This document shows positions 23,501 to 34,165 of a stretch of 64,000 bases of DNA, piece by piece. The notes under the pieces were generated by a model. The model saw only the letters and a program-made list of their open reading frames with translations. It made no database searches and was not told the DNA's origin. The number at the start of each line of letters is the position of its first letter. Position 1 is the stretch's first letter. Source of the stretch: Paragonimus skrjabini miyazakii (lineage: Eukaryota > Platyhelminthes > Trematoda > Plagiorchiida > Troglotrematidae); NCBI GenBank assembly GCA_014338405.1, contig JTDE01000307.1:64968-128967 (forward strand). Direction: 5' to 3'. The translations under genes and the position numbers were made by a program.

Positions 23501-25620
23501 CGAGAAACGGTACCATAGCGGAACGACAAGCGGGGTCGAACGTTCAAGTGTGCGGGGTAGTTGTCGGTATCCACACTCGTTCAAACAACTGTTTAAGCAC
23601 ATACAGAAGTTGAAAACAAAAAGGTACAAATAGTAATAAAGAAATGGGGTGACTACACGCGTCGTCCATGGTTAAACACTCACTTAAGAGGTGCTAAAAA
23701 ACACCGATGTTACAAGAATTACTGATCACTACAACTCGACCGACCACGGAGAGAACGAGTTGCATTTTTTTAAAAGGAGAATGAGCACTACGTGTTATTG
23801 AAAGGACTTCCTGTTTAAAAATATGGAGAACGCTTGAACATACAATGTAGTACAGAGTTTTAAATGTGTACATTGAACTCCAGCCAAATTAAGACCAAAG
23901 GTTTGAGGCACCAGTGCGCGGTGTGATTCTTGGTTGGTGTTCCGATCCCGGATAAGATCACGTAACCTGTGGTTAAAAGCCTTGCGATCTATCTCAAACC
24001 AGGCGTCAGGTCGAACAGTAACGCGCGCGGTGTTTAAAGAGAGTAATTAAAGTGTGTTCAGCACCCGATCATAACTACCGTCTATCGTTATCCGATCATG
24101 ACGTCTAAAGTAGACATGTCGTAGTTTATTCGGTCTGCCAGAATGTCCATGACCCCAGTACACTGAACATAATGAAATTGTGTTGACCAAGTGAGAGAAG
24201 TTACATTTTGGCGATGGACATCCTTGACAGTGTTGCCACTACAGTGAGTTAGGGCACGACCGGACGTGATAAGGGATTTCAGTGTTCGACATCTGGAGCT
24301 TGTTCTAACGAAGACCGTCAGTTTGACGATGTGTGGAACTTTCTGTTTTCAGAACTACAGGCTACCATTGCCGTTGTTGTGCTGATTATTAGTTCCATTT
24401 TGATCACTAAAATGGTCACGGATACACCTGAAGTATAGAACTATTATTAAGCAGACATGGTAGGTGTCGACTTTCAACGGATCTACAGTTCCATGAAAAA
24501 TGACCTGATGGTTTGTCTATTTTGAATTGCAACTTTTGATGGTATTTACTTTAACACGCATTCTACTCTTATGCAGTAATAATGGATTTCAAAAGCTGGG
24601 CTACAAAGAATAAAACCTACTAGACTGTGTTATTGTGATTAGGTTTGTATTATGGGGACTGCAGAAGTACTAAGAATCCGGGTTGAAAGGGGACTAAGAG
24701 CTAAATTGGAGACGATATTATGGGAAACCTAATTAGTAGGACACCTTCACTTATCCAAGGACCTGAATGCATTGGATGAGATTATCAGAGTTATACTGCA
24801 AAATGTCGGATGTTGCATTGGATTAATTCCGTTGTGAGAATTTAAGGCTGAATGTGCAGTGAAAGCAGAAGGATGAGGACTTTAAGCACAAGTTTCTGTT
24901 CAGTGGCAGTTAGCAATGAACCGCAATTCCTCATAGCAGTGTGCTCGTCTTGTTTGCACCTTAATGGTGGACAACCGGGATAAAGTAATGTTGTGAGCCA
25001 AGAACGTTAATAGCGCAAGGGTTGTTTATTCGGAAAACCAATACATGGGTTATACTTTTCAACATGACAAGAAACAAATCCACTCGTTTGCATACAACAT
25101 TGGTCCCAGAACGTCACAGTTGCTAATGCCCAGTTTCTGTATGTTCCGAGCAGCCATTTCACGCCCAGCAGCACTCCAGTGTTGTATTTTCCCCGCGGTT
25201 ACTTCAATGTCAAAATTCATGCTGCTGTCTCAATACTGAATAGTAGTGTTGTGAGTGGTATAGTGCGATCGTTCGTCCTCTACATTTATTTTTCGGATAT
25301 TTGTGTATTTTTCTGCCCCGTATGAGTGACTGTCAGTGTGATTCTCATATCGTCCACTTTACCAATGCATTTAATCTGGAGGTTCTAATAGTCCCATTGT
25401 TACGAAGCTCAAGCTAGTCATGCCCCATCACGTCGAAATTCAGTAAGCATCACGTGATCTGAAAGGTAAGTGCCAATCGTATCCATACTTGGACATATAC
25501 AACAGTTGAATCCGAGTAAAATCGGTTTCGATTTTGTGATCTTCACCTGATGTAAAACATTGCAGGATGGTGCATGCAATGTTTGTTGGAATATCCGTTT
25601 GAACCTTTGAGTTAGATGCC
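20587..25620. other. 5.0-kb stretch without recognised features
   Basis: Only short open frames (to 95 codons, for example 23095-23382 on the minus strand). None shows a family motif. Small host exons cannot be excluded by eye. Confidence 0.5.
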
Positions 25621-25916
25621 TCACATAACAAATCGTATCCTAGCAAGTTTTAGTTATTAATGATGTAAAACGCCACCTATTATGTATATGCATGCATTTT
25701 GGTGAATAATAGTCTCTACAAAACAACGAGTCAGTGGGGGCAATGAGTGCCATATGCTGGAACAGATTGTCAAATTCGCGGTGGACAAAACTATCAATGA
25801 TTACTACTGCGGGTTTGTAAATCATTCTCACCATTATCGTATAGGCGCCTGAAACTGGAAAAATGTGGAGATACTGGTCAGTTCTTTCAAGATCAATTGA
25901 CTGCCTCTCGTCTAAC
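25621..25916 (+). repeat. left arm of a 2.5-kb inverted repeat
   Basis: This segment is matched by the reverse complement of 27786-28080 over its whole length, with roughly nine bases in ten identical. Both ends are abrupt: position 25621 pairs with 28080 and about 25916 with 27786. The arms probably derive from Gypsy integrase, because the right arm runs on without a break into integrase codons. The arms enclose the palindrome at 26017-26665 and the integrase pieces at 27036-27790. Confidence 0.85.
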
Positions 25917-26016
25917 CGTCCTATTCGTTCTTCTTTTCTGTCGATGGTTTTCTTCGCTTTATTTAGTTGTGCTGTTGTTATTTACTTAAGAGTCGGAATG
26001 AATTGTGATTGGCGTT

Positions 26017-26665
26017 TATTGATGCATGATCGCAATCTTCGCGTTCATATAAGCCTTTCGGCTAGCCTACTTCGAAAGGAACCACTAGACTCGGGTTTCG
26101 CTCTTATAGGAGCTCATCAGTAGTGCATATCCTTGTCCGGATCGAAGTTTGCACTCTGACCCTCGTGCTTGTGAGCATAGCGTGTTAACCACAACGCCAA
26201 AAACCTCACAGTAAGCATGACTGTATAATCAAATCCAAACGCCCAACCATAACTTTCTATGAGTAGTGTTCAACTCGCACGATCATTTCGAAAGTGAGAA
26301 GCCTACGATCAATGAAGACAGTAACTCCGACCTAACTAAGAAGTCCTTATCGATTGGATAGAACAGAGTGATTCTGTTCATTCTGCTTTCGAAATGATCG
26401 GGCTAGCTGAACGTTATTCATACAAGGTTGTGGTTGAGTGTTTGGATTTGATTATTCGGTCATGCCTATTGTGAGGTTGCTGACGTTGTGATTAACACGT
26501 CAGTCTCACAAACAAGAAGGTCAGAGTGCAAACTCCAATCCGGAGAAGAATGTGCACTACTGATGAGCTCTAATAAGAGCGAAACTCGAGTCTAGTGGTT
26601 CCTTTCGAAGTAGGCTAGCCGAAAGACTTATCTGAATGCAAAGGCTACGATCAGGTGTGGGTGTT
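26017..26665. repeat. 650-bp palindrome of the fold-back family
   Basis: Left arm about 26017-26297 and right arm about 26384-26665, with an 87-bp loop. Shared blocks in inverted order include TTTCGAAATGATCG, GTTTGGATTTGATTAT, GGTCAGAGTGCAAAC, GCACTACTGATGAGCTC, GAGTCTAGTGGTTCCTTTCG and AAGTAGGCTAGCCGAAAG. The blocks CACTACTGATGAGCTC and CGAAACTCGAGTCTAGTG also occur in the fold-back copies at 40871 and 55030. Unlike those, here each arm carries its own tRNA-like segment, so the copy is a near-perfect dimer. Confidence 0.85.
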
Positions 26666-27035
26666 GTTCAATTTTGAATAGGAAAATGACAAGTTTTCCA
26701 CCAAGCTGTACGCATCTTTGCCAATTACGGCGAGAAAGTGAGCGGCTTTCTTTTCTGCCTTCAGCTCTTGGCTCGTGAGACAGCCTATTTCAAAGCGTTC
26801 TAAATAGTCATTGGTTTTTCTCGATGAGTCAGAAATATGTAAAATTTCGAGCGGACATGAATCTATCGTAAGAAGTTACAGAAGTCTGCGACGCTAATTA
26901 TGATGGTTGCAGAAATACAGAGATGAAGTAATTGACTTAGCTCAACCTCAGATTCAGTTTTGACGCAGCGACAATAAAATCCGAACTAAGCAAATCTGGC
27001 GACTTATTTCTCAAGCGCATTCGTACAGATTATCG

Positions 27036-27232
27036 TCAATAATGTGGTAAAACAACAGCAATGAGAAAGAGACTTAGTATCAACCACCACAGAGACGGCA
27101 AGTCCAGAGCCATCTCGGAATTTGAAGGAGATGGATACTGCTCGGTGGATGCTGGTGCTGTAATACTGGTAGGTGAGTCGGTAAAGGCGGGTTTAAGGCG
27201 ATCGATCGAAACCGTGAGGTTGTAACAAGCAA
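27036..27232 (-). pseudogene. Gypsy/Ty3 polyprotein 3' tail fragment
   Basis: Reading leftward from 27232 gives LTVSIDRLKPAFTDSP. VSIDRLKPA is the hallmark that ends the integrase C-terminal domain in Gypsy elements. It is followed by a proline/serine-rich tail. It lies on the same strand as the integrase piece at 27596-27790 but is separated from it by about 370 bp that includes an inverted duplication, so the element has been rearranged. Confidence 0.75.
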
Positions 27233-27570
27233 ATCGGATGTACTGGCTTCGCCCACCCTCTACACTCGTAAACCGACATTGTGCAACGTAGGAACGCCGG
27301 AAGACAGCATTCATACGTGATAATTGTTCCAACGATAGTCCTGTGAAAGAAGATAGCAGAAACAGTTGTGAGCCATAGGCCCAGTAAGGCGTGTACACGA
27401 TTCACATAATCAAAAATCAAAATAGTGTCAACAACACAGCAGCGCGGTGGGTTACAATGCATTCTATTCAAATGAACGCTGTCCCACGGAGTCTCCATGT
27501 TGCACAAAGTTGGTTTGTGAATGTAGCGGATACAAGAAGTCAGAAGGTTTGGCTCGCCCGTTACGGGGTG
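27205..27570. repeat. small inverted duplication inside the Gypsy fragment
   Basis: The + strand around 27262-27320 (CGTAAACCGACATTGTGCAA, then GACAGCATTCAT) resembles the minus strand around 27530-27465 (CACAAACCAACTTTGTGCAA, then GACAGCGTTCAT). This is a third, shorter inverted pair nested within the 25621/28080 arms. It is more diverged than the outer arms. Confidence 0.5.
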
Positions 27571-27595
27571 TCGCCCCCAAACTGTCGACCACGTG

Positions 27596-27790
27596 AATTT
27601 TCGCAAGCCGTTTATTGACACGAAAAGGACTTCTATATGGTTGCTGCAGCCGTTTCTTAGCAGAGCCTGTTTGCATAAACACAAACTCACAACCACGATC
27701 ATAGACTAGTGACGCCGGGGTCGTACTGCCATCTTTGATGCAATTGCGATCGCCGAGTATAACTAGCGGTAAAGCTTCTGTCTAGTCCGA
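27596..27790 (-). pseudogene. Gypsy/Ty3 integrase fragment
   Basis: Minus-strand codons from 27787 give D-stop-TEALPLVILGDRNCIKD, GSTTPASLVYDRGCEF, then VFMQTGSAKKRLQQPY and RSPFRV. This is the familiar DWTEALPLVLLG-to-ELVYG end of the integrase core, joined directly to the F-V-R-x-D-x-KKPLQ-PY-GPF domain. The normal LPGEF spacer is missing. The conserved tryptophan is now TAG. The segment GATPRNGRAKPSDFL then resembles the TRSGR tail. Integrase would insert element cDNA; this copy cannot. Confidence 0.85.
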
Positions 27791-28080
27791 CGAGAAACAG
27801 TCAATTGATCTTGAATGAACTGACCAGTATCTCCACATTTTTCCAGTTTCAGGCGCCTATTCGACAATGGTGAGAATGATTGACGAGCCCGCAGTAGTAA
27901 TCATTGATAGTTTTGTCCACCGCGAACTTGACAATCTGTTCCAGCATATGACACTCATTACCCCCACTGACTCGTTGTTTTGTAGGGATTATCATTCACC
28001 AAAATGCATACATATACATAATAGGTGGCGTTTTACATCATTAATAACTAAAACTTGCTAGGATACGATTTATTATGTGA
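27786..28080 (-). repeat. right arm of the 2.5-kb inverted repeat
   Basis: Reverse complement of 25621-25916. Antisense reading runs straight into the integrase fragment at 27787, with HSRSIDCFSSD in the same frame as the TEALPLV block. This suggests the arm is the upstream part of the same integrase, and that the left arm is a copied and inverted piece of it. Confidence 0.85.
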
Positions 28081-29285
28081 AAGTAAGGCAGCAGTGATGA
28101 TAACCCGATATCTTGGTGAGCACTGCACACAAAATGAGCTTTTAAAAGCACAAGCAATTAAATGCCTTGTCGCAAACAACACTTTTTGAAACACCTTTGC
28201 TTTGCTTCAGTATATCAGCGGACGAACGCAATCACTGCGCACAATTAACACGTCTTATAATGTACAGAATAATAATGATAATGTTGGAAACAACGCTGAG
28301 TATAATTTTCGCACAAACGAACATGAATGACGTAGTGGTTTCCCGTTTCCAAATAATAGTTTTCGGTGTATTCAGTGTGCCGTTGATGAATGCACAAACA
28401 TGGAAACCTTCAGTTGCATTCAATTAGCCGCGCAATTTGAAATCATGAGGCTTCAGATTAATATTTTCTGGTTTTCTTCGTTTCCTGTGGAATTGTTGTA
28501 AAGCTCCTCCTTTTAGGGTTCAACTTCTGCCGCTATTATCACAGTGCTCAGTTTCTAGATAGCGAACCTGATAAAATAGTTAACGTTAACTTGTACCGGT
28601 TTGGGCATACCTTTTCCCTAACTTCCCTAACTGATAATTGATTCCTAGCAAAAACTTGGCTAAAATAGCCCCATCCAAGAGACTACGGTTGGGTATGCCC
28701 TTCTTCTTAACCCATTATGATCTACATACTCTCACTCAGACCGACTTCAATGTGTTCTTTGGTAATCATTGGAACATCCCTAGTTGACTATGCCGATTGT
28801 TTATTGTAAGTCGCAACTAATCGAATATTGATGCTGTTTGTTGGAACATGTCTGAAACCAATCGAGTGTTCATAATTTCAGAACATCTTGTGAACAACCG
28901 GCAATTTGGTTTATTGGTGACTTCATTTCTAACACAGAAGCTTCTACAGACCAGATAAACCAGTTGCAAATGTGTAATCTGAAACCGGACAGTGAGTTCT
29001 TCAAAGAAAACGTACATTGTCGTGCAATGTCCGTGAGGTATCTTTTATTCCGTATGATCATTTCAAAGTGCACGCATATGGAGTTCGGTGTCCATTGCAT
29101 TCTTTACAGCATGCATTTTATGTATAGTATCCATCAAAATAAACCGAATAAATCCACAATGCAATTTACTCATCAGCTAAATTGCGATTTGAAGGTGAAA
29201 GTGTCCTAAACCTAAGTGTTGATTATAAAGTAACCATATCTTTGCTAATAAGGTTTACGACTTTTGTAACAGTCAGTCAGACCAG
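28081..29285. other. stretch without recognised features
   Basis: Only short open frames on both strands; none is supported as a gene. Confidence 0.5.
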
Positions 29286-29368
29286 CCGATCTGCGGTCAT
29301 CATCATCATCATCATCATAGACAGCAATACATCAGTGATTCACACTGATGCTTAACTACCGATCTGCG
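29286..29368 (-). mobile_element. 62-bp 5'-truncated retroinsertion with target-site duplication
   Basis: CCGATCTGCG at 29286-29295 is repeated exactly at 29359-29368. Between the two repeats, on the minus strand, are GTTAAGCATCAGTGTGAATC, ACTGATGTATTGCTGTCTATG and a run of seven trinucleotides. The same 3' end occurs on the + strand at 9736-9790. A 3' repeat tail plus direct repeats is the signature of target-primed reverse transcription with extreme 5' truncation. Confidence 0.75.
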
Positions 29369-32300
29369 ATACCATTAATGGCATGTACTGTTGACAGAAA
29401 TTGCCGGTCATATTGTGTTAGACAGTGAAAATGGATCAACTAACAGATGTAACATACAATAAAGAAATGCTTAAAGATCTTACCAATCATATTGAACTAG
29501 TGACAGAGTCCCTATCCGTTCTATCGAGTAGTACGCACTATATCCATCCAACAGAGTGAATTTTGTTTCTGATGCTTGACGCTAATCAAGCTTGACGTTT
29601 TTTAAACGATAGTTTAGCGTTCAATTACCGGACACTCATAGTATAACGAAATGCCGTCACCCTCATGGCGTATTTCAAACAGATGTTTTTTGGCATATCT
29701 CGTGAACTTTACTATGCTCGCCCAAGAAGCAATAACCATTGTATCTCATTTTCAAGTGACCTTAATCAACCCCCTGGAATGCTGGCTGTCTATCTGTTTC
29801 ACACAAGTCACAACCGAAGCAGTTTGATGTTTACAGCTACTGAAACATACGCTAACCTCGGATAGGTTTGACAGTGTGTGCTCAGTGGTCTATGGGACTG
29901 TACCAGCGAAGCGAACTTACCATGAGTCAAGACACGCAGAAACATGAAATGTGTACGGCAGATCAAATTATAGTCCAATATGAACTTACTCTCACCCCCA
30001 TTGCACTGCAAGTTCACCGATTCCACCATGAGGATGTGAACAGCTGTCTGTTATCTTTTGTTTTGTAATGATGAAACCTGTCAGACAACACAACGTTTAA
30101 AAAAAATTCAATAAATCACATTTTCAGTTCTTCTTGCTTGTCGTGAACGTTGTAAGTGCTTGAAAAAGGTGAGTTCAGTTGGACAGACCGTCCCAATAGT
30201 AAGGATATTATGCGTGAAGATGACTGAATCAGATTAATTCCTGAATCGTACAAGCCACGAGGTCCGCGGAGAGCGCGAGCGCGTGTACCTATCGATTTTT
30301 TAGAATTAACCAATCAGAATCTAGCTGTGATGTACTAAACAAGTCAACGTCAGCCCGTACACCTCTCATTCGTGATGATTCGTTTGGATTTGGGCATTGT
30401 TCACTGTGTGACAGCCCCCTCATAATGAGTTTCAACGTGCTTCTGTGATCACAGCAAGTTCGCCGATTCGCACCGAGAATAAAAAGCCAATTGATTAATC
30501 ACACATACACCACTTTGTGAACATGTTGAGACTCGGTTTACCCCCAAGTAAGTATTACTTTAGCAGACTGGTGTTATGTAAGTCACAGCTCAATTTAAAT
30601 TACAATGTACTGTGTTATGATTTAGTGTAATATAAGTTACAGTCTCTCAACATACCATTCTAACCTGCTTGTGGTCATAGTACATGCTATTACCATAAGA
30701 ACGTTGGCTCCACAGTTGTGCATGTTTGATCTCTACGGCTTGTGTTTCAGCGAAATTACATACATATTTACACCATACATTTACGGTTGATTTTCGAAAC
30801 AGATTAAGAAGGGTGTTCTGTTGGTTTACGAGCTCGACATTCTGATTTGGAGCAGTGCGTATTCTGTGCAATCGATAGGGCGATCAAGTGAGAGTAGATA
30901 ATCCGGAGGCGATATGCGTTACACTAAAAGATTGGAAACATACAAGGTTGATGATCACTGATACACTGGTGTGGCGTGCATGACAGAGCGTTAACAAAAT
31001 CACTTCTAACAGACAGGAGTATTGATCCATTGCAATATTCTGTGGCTGTTTGTTGGCCTAGTATCGAGTTACTGAATTGTTTTGATTGTCTGATTGCAGG
31101 TTGTTTAATCGCTGAACCCTTTAATTGTTCAAGTTCAATTTGTAATCAATCCCGCACTTCTATTTATACTTCATAATTTAACCTATCTTTTTTCCCCTCC
31201 GTACTACATCTCACTCCGTACTTTTAAACTGTCGTATTCAGCTAATCTAGACAATAGTACCTCCAATAACGATTTATTTCTGTTGTGTTGTGCAAATGAA
31301 GCATATTCGTACACTTACTACTTAGATTCAGTATCTTTATTGGTCCCGCCAGGAAGTGCAGCTTTCTGCTCATGATTGTGTTGTCGCACAAACAGCATTC
31401 TTCTACTGGTTGCTAATGGACATCCTTTTGAACCGGTTCATTGACAATCTTGTTGGCTCACAACCCTTTCCTATATTCACTGAGCAGTTGACGTTTTGTT
31501 AAATTCTCACCCGTTTTGACTCTTACCTGTGTTGAGGACAAATTTTCTTTCGTTTACCGTCCATCTCATGTACTAATCCTCGTTTCGGTCTGGCTCTCGC
31601 ATTATTTTGGATTGCTTTGGTTACATCATTTCGTATTCATTATTCGGACTATTGGCTTATACAGCTGAGGTTTCCATGGAGAATTTCGTTACCTTTACGC
31701 TACGTATTATTTCACCTAGTATCTTATTGAATCATTGTTTTCACTACTGTCTCCAAACTTAAATGCCTGGACAGATTGATTTGCTAGCATCATTCAAACA
31801 TGACTTGAACTTTCCCACTGCGTGTTACTGATCGGTTTGTAAGTCGTACAAAATCAGTGAGATGGGTAATTCACACTTCCGAGTGCAAACAAGATTGAAG
31901 AACCACCAACAAAGCGTATGGTGTTTCTACTATCCCCTTTGAAGATTCGTATTGGAAATTTGCCCCGCCGAAAACACGAATGACGAGGGAAGAATAATAA
32001 TCTCAATTGGATATATGACTGTCAAAACCTACTGCAACTATGATTGATGCTCACAAGGATCTTGCTTTTTGTAGGGCGTTCACGAGGTCCAGTGACGTTC
32101 TATTCCTCCAATATGCACACCCTAGGTTGAAATCCGCGAAATGACTAGGAATATATACTCAACTGGTGTTGCTATCTCAGTCCAGACTGTTTGTGCCGTC
32201 TACTATCCGGACTACGCAGAAACATTGTTAACAAACCTGTCCAGTTAGAATGGGAAAATGAAAGCGTACATTTACATCGTTGACACTGGTTTCTCAGCGG

Positions 32301-32639
32301 AAGTAAATTTGGTTGCTATAGTTACACTATTTTACTGACAGTAATGTTTGTTCTCTTTCTCACGTGCAGGTCAAACAAGCAGTAATATTTGAGGTCAAAT
32401 GAAGAGTGTTAATCAATCATTCCCTAAATTTGTCATAAGCTAGCCAACGGCCAATAACAAAGCAAACAATCCATAATACGATCTTTAGAAAATGTGCTAG
32501 TCAAAGCACGTTGAAGTTCACTAACAAGTTTGCATTAAGAGCCTGCTTAACGTTTAGTCCAATTTAAAATCTGAAAAACAGGTCTCTCGTTACAACCTTG
32601 AAGGTAAAAAATAAAAGTGGTTTGGCTTAGTGACCTTGA
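29369..32639. other. stretch with no gene; possible LTR-like segment
   Basis: The minus strand from about 30415 starts TGTCACACAGTGAACAATG and has LTR-like composition to about 30120, but I could not find a second LTR. Short similar blocks (AAGTTC-CCGATTC) occur at 30010 and 30455. Otherwise nothing was recognised. Confidence 0.35.
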
Positions 32640-33328
32640 CGTGGTAGTCAGGTTTGTACACTGCAACAATCTGCAGCGTTATGCTGACGGGGACGATCCA
32701 GGTGCAGACAGGCTAAATGGAAGCAGTCAGATGAAAGACGCACTACTGACCGCGTAGTAGTGCTTAGGTAACGAAGCACGACCATATAGGTATACAGCAG
32801 AACTATTTTTGTAGTTGCGGCACTGCTGTCTTCTGAGTAAGGAAGAAGGGGGTTAGAAAAGGTGCCCTCAAACAAGGAGCACTCCGATCGCCCAACGGTT
32901 GACCGTGACCGCCGACGTATTATCCATTACGGTCGAAAAACATTTATTAACTCTCAAAAGCCTGATGTAGCTTCGAGTACATTCACTGCTCGCAGCAATG
33001 CTCAAAATCAAACATTACTATCTTATCCACTTTGCCCTCAGACTAGGCAAGCCCCTCACTGCCAAATGAGTCAGACTCCTGAGTCAATAGCTCCGCGAAG
33101 GATCCCCCAAGAAAACCCTGTATCCTGTTGTCCCGCAGGTCAGACTTTTGAGTCAACGACTCGGGGTGAGGTCTTTCAAGTCGACCCCCTTCCACGGCAC
33201 AAAGGACCGGGAAGTATCAGAAGTTATCATTCTGCCTACAGCGACGTTGTTCACTTATCACGACTTTCCCTTTCTATTTTACTCTCCAAGTGTTCTCGGG
33301 CGATAATTGTTTTCTGAGGCCAAGACAA
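32640..33328 (+). mobile_element. RTE-like LINE, 5' leader region
   Basis: Sequence upstream of the endonuclease of the LINE at 33329-35835. A 151-codon open frame (32862-33317) contains RRIPQENPVSCCPAGQTFES. A very similar peptide, QENPISF with CYLEGQTLSS, is found at 62105-62308 on the other strand. Similarity between two separate places suggests a real 5' part of a mobile element, possibly translated. The outer boundary at 32640 is an estimate. Confidence 0.55.
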
Positions 33329-34165
33329 CTGGTAAACATTGGTGCTTTCAATGTCCACACTGCCCGACAAGTTGGTCAGCAAGCTGTTCTGGCAAGTACT
33401 TCCTCAAGTCTTGAACTTGATGTGTGTGTGTGTGTGGTGTGTCTGTGGGAGACCCGAGTCTTCGATTCTAGCACGGTTATCCACTTGAGCTCACCTCTAG
33501 ATAACTGTCGATCCAAGCTGTACTCCTAGGATCTGTAGTTACGCCGAAGCTGAATCTTATTGTCAAACTGGGGAGGGAATCGCACTGAGTTCCCGAGCAG
33601 AGCAATGTTTGCTCGAATAGATCTCAGTGAACAGTCACTAATGCGCTGTCTGGCTCAATACATTGGTAAAGGTCTGTTAGCGCAAATCAGTAAGGCGTTG
33701 TGTTTTCATTAGATCAGCGTATGCCTCAACAGACAACTGTTTGAATGTTACCAAATATGCGTTCTACAATACCATCACTGACTTTTTGAAACAAGCTAAA
33801 CATTCTGCTATCATCATACTAGTTCGCCATTTTTAGGTTAAGCTTAGTCGTCATTTTTTTAGAAAACAAGCGACTGTGAGGTATGTTTGGTGTCCGTCCA
33901 CTGTGCACTGACAGTGGGAAAAGACTGCTGCAGCTGTGTGCTTCTCATTGCCTCTACATTTTGAGCAACACATTTTAACACAGGAAGACATTGTGTTACC
34001 TGGAGAACGTGTGCTTCTCAGCCGAGGACACAACTCGAACATATAGCAATCAGTTACAGATGGCGTCATTCTGTTAGATTGTCATGCATTTTGGTGCAAA
34101 CATCTGGAGTTGGACCATGCTGTCATGCGTGCTTGTTTTGTTTTGTCATTTGCCCAGAGATCACA
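33329..34165 (+). pseudogene. RTE-like LINE, apurinic-type endonuclease domain
   Basis: It begins LVNIGAFNVHTARQVGQQA, equivalent to the N-I-x-x-FNVRTL start of LINE endonucleases. ETRVFDSSTVIHLSSP follows, matching the catalytic S/E-T-R motif region. Other frames give GEGIALSSRAEQCLLE (about 33570-33625), then SAYASTDNCLN (about 33720), and finally LELDHAVMRACFVLSF (34090-34145), corresponding to the terminal S-D-H motif with the serine changed. A GT microsatellite at 33420-33438 has grown inside the domain. At least three frame changes and several stops make it inactive. Confidence 0.8.

Noticed and set aside
27867..28061. Open frame beginning MVRMIDEPAVVIID, matched almost exactly at 25640-25834
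   Set aside because: The apparent conservation comes from the inverted repeat arms. It is antisense to integrase sequence, so it is not evidence of a gene.
30116..30415. Solo LTR on the minus strand starting TGTCACACAGTG
   Set aside because: No second copy, no clear CA end and no target duplication could be found; noted only as a possibility.
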